Positions 62,819 through 64,000 of a stretch of 64,000 nt of DNA are shown in pieces (positions within the stretch are counted from its first letter, which is position 1; every line of letters starts with the position of its first letter). The stretch is from NCBI GenBank assembly GCA_029237695.1, contig CM055267.1:7648036-7712035 (forward strand), given 5' to 3'. Both the position numbers and the translations under genes were made by a program. This DNA comes from Conchocele bisecta. Its lineage: Eukaryota > Mollusca > Bivalvia > Lucinida > Thyasiridae. A model generated the notes under the pieces. The model was given only the letters and a program-made list of their open reading frames with translations, had not been told where the DNA came from and did not search any database.

Positions 62819-63126
62819 TATAGCCGATTTAACCAAAATTGCAAAGTATACTTATCTAGCTAAGTACACTTTGAGGCAGAAATTTTCAATTTAAGGATAC
62901 ATTTATTAATTTTTAATACACTAAATTTATTACATTATCACAGCTTTTTTGCTGTGATAATGTAATACATTCAGTATAATAATTCTGAATACTTTTAAAT
63001 CATCAAATATGTGCAGTCGTTAGTTCTATATGAAATAATACATTTCGGTAAAAACTAAATGATTAGTCCCCCAAAGTATACTTAGCTAGATATATCTAAA
63101 GCAATTGTGGTGAACTCGGCTACTGG
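62819..63126. mobile_element. Family E element
   Basis: TAGCCGATTTAACCAAAATT to GTGGTGAACTCGGCTACTGG; centre ATTATCACAGC/GCTGTGATAAT. Confidence 0.7.
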
Positions 63127-63167
63127 TATGGAAGTGCAGTGATGTAACATATACACCTGTTTAAAGT

Positions 63168-63256
63168 CAGGCCAGTGTAAACCCATACATCAGTGCACAT
63201 CTAGACCTACATCTGGCAAAATGAACACTGCATGATCTGGGTCAACATTGGTCGCA
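63168..63256. mobile_element. Family F fragment
   Basis: CAGGCCAGTGTAAACCCATA and GATCTGGGTCAACATTGGTC resemble the family F core; another scrap (CTGATCAGACTGCG) at 63695-63722. Confidence 0.35.
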
Positions 63257-63502
63257 TTAACCCTTTCAACCCTAAGGAACTGGAATGGACTGTGATATGC
63301 TAATATTCCGACCAATCTAATGGTCACAAAATGATTTTCAGATTCGTCCATTTGTGAAAAGGGTGTGTTTTTGTTCTAAGAAATAATAAAATTACTTTCA
63401 AAAAGTGCAGATCCTGATGAGACGGCTCGTTACGAGCCGGCTCATCTGGATCTGCACTTTTTGCATAAACCGCTATAGCGGAATTCGGGTTCAAAGGGTT
63501 AA
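63257..63502 (+). mobile_element. Family B TTAA element, complete
   Basis: 246 bp, TTAACCCTTTCAACCCTAAG to GTTCAAAGGGTTAA; core GACGGCTCGTTACGAGCCGG. Confidence 0.72.
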
Positions 63503-63969
63503 TCCTGTCACAGATACATTATCAGACCTTCTACCTTTAATATCTAATTCCGTATTTCGATACTGATGCCGATATTTTCAGCGTCATTTACGAATTCTAT
63601 GACACATCTTTGATCATTTCGTAAACTACTAACCTATTAAATTAGCCGTCGGCTAAGAAAAAATACCTTATGACGTTTGAAACCAGAAAATGCCCTGATC
63701 AGACTGCGTATATGCTGGTCGCCATTCATGCATGCAAGTAGGGTAGTACCATCGGTATTCTAATTCTACTCCGTGAATGTGTAAGGTTATTAAGGTCTAC
63801 AAATGTTGCTCGTTTTAAATGTCCTAAGGTGCCTTGTTTTCAATAGGCAGCAAATATATGGATGATTTGATCAAGCAACTACCACCACCGCGAACTAAAC
63901 TACGGTAATACATGCATACACGAGCTAGTAAACATGCAAAGTGAAAATAAATTAGGAAATTAACAACAA

Positions 63970-64000
63970 TTAAAGGTACATGCCCACTCAGTAGGAAAAA
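63970..64000 (+). mobile_element. TTAA element I, cut by window end
   Basis: TTAAAGGTACATGCCCACTC matches the left end of the 38920 and 42627 copies. Confidence 0.6.

Noticed and set aside
63405..63450. Hammerhead ribozyme (CTGATGAGACGGCTCG)
   Set aside because: The CTGATGA core is present, but the GAAA box after helix II and the cleavage-site GTC arrangement are absent; it is the family B hairpin.

Overview
The window is invertebrate animal DNA, most likely from a bivalve mollusc. The evidence is sparse exons with GT..AG splice sites, introns packed with short palindromic elements, tRNA-headed SINEs and a metazoan gene set. The mollusc assignment is inference from repeat style, not from a database hit. 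There are no operons, bacterial genes or CRISPR arrays. Most long open frames in the window are repeats, not genes.

Gene 1 (+ strand, 3621-12018) is the 3' part of CPSF4 (CPSF30), the zinc-finger RNA-binding subunit of the pre-mRNA cleavage and polyadenylation machinery. Six exons with matching phases encode 271 residues with five CCCH fingers and two CCHC zinc knuckles. The first coding exon must lie left of the window. A broken family-B DNA polymerase fragment (1-570) and a 2.2 kb tandem-structured repeat fill the space before exon 2.

Gene 2 (- strand, 62729-41137) is a set of five phase-compatible exons, about 205 residues, that I read as the C-terminal part of a Pax2/5/8-type transcription factor. 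The paired domain is not in the window. The identification rests on the terminal Ser/Tyr/Pro-rich sequence and on exon order and phase, so it is moderate in confidence. One 84-bp exon sits between two related 90-bp hairpins.

Between and inside the genes, the sequence is a dense record of transposition: (A) about nine CTGGGGGCCGTTTCACTAAA palindromes; (B) nine to ten TTAACCCTTTCACCCC elements; (C) seven TTAACCCTTA elements; (E) four GCAAAGTATACTTT elements; (F) more than a dozen copies of a family whose core reads CAGTCTGATCAGGATCTGCA; and pairs of several others. Three retroposed copies of a (CAAA)n-tailed element carry perfect 10-, 12- and 16-bp target-site duplications. A 400-bp hAT-like element can be compared with its own unoccupied paralogous site. 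No intact transposase or reverse transcriptase was found.

Tandem arrays are the other theme: a 3 kb, 55-bp minisatellite with higher-order duplications (30.2-33.3 kb), arrays of 39, 41, 21 and about 168 bp, an inverted 21-bp array, and a recent 1.12 kb tandem duplication (14971-17218). Stretches not listed (for example 19.4-19.97, 28.1-28.9, 33.3-33.85, 47.1-48.5, 48.8-50.1, 52.9-53.4, 59.3-60.5 kb) show no gene or repeat I can name.
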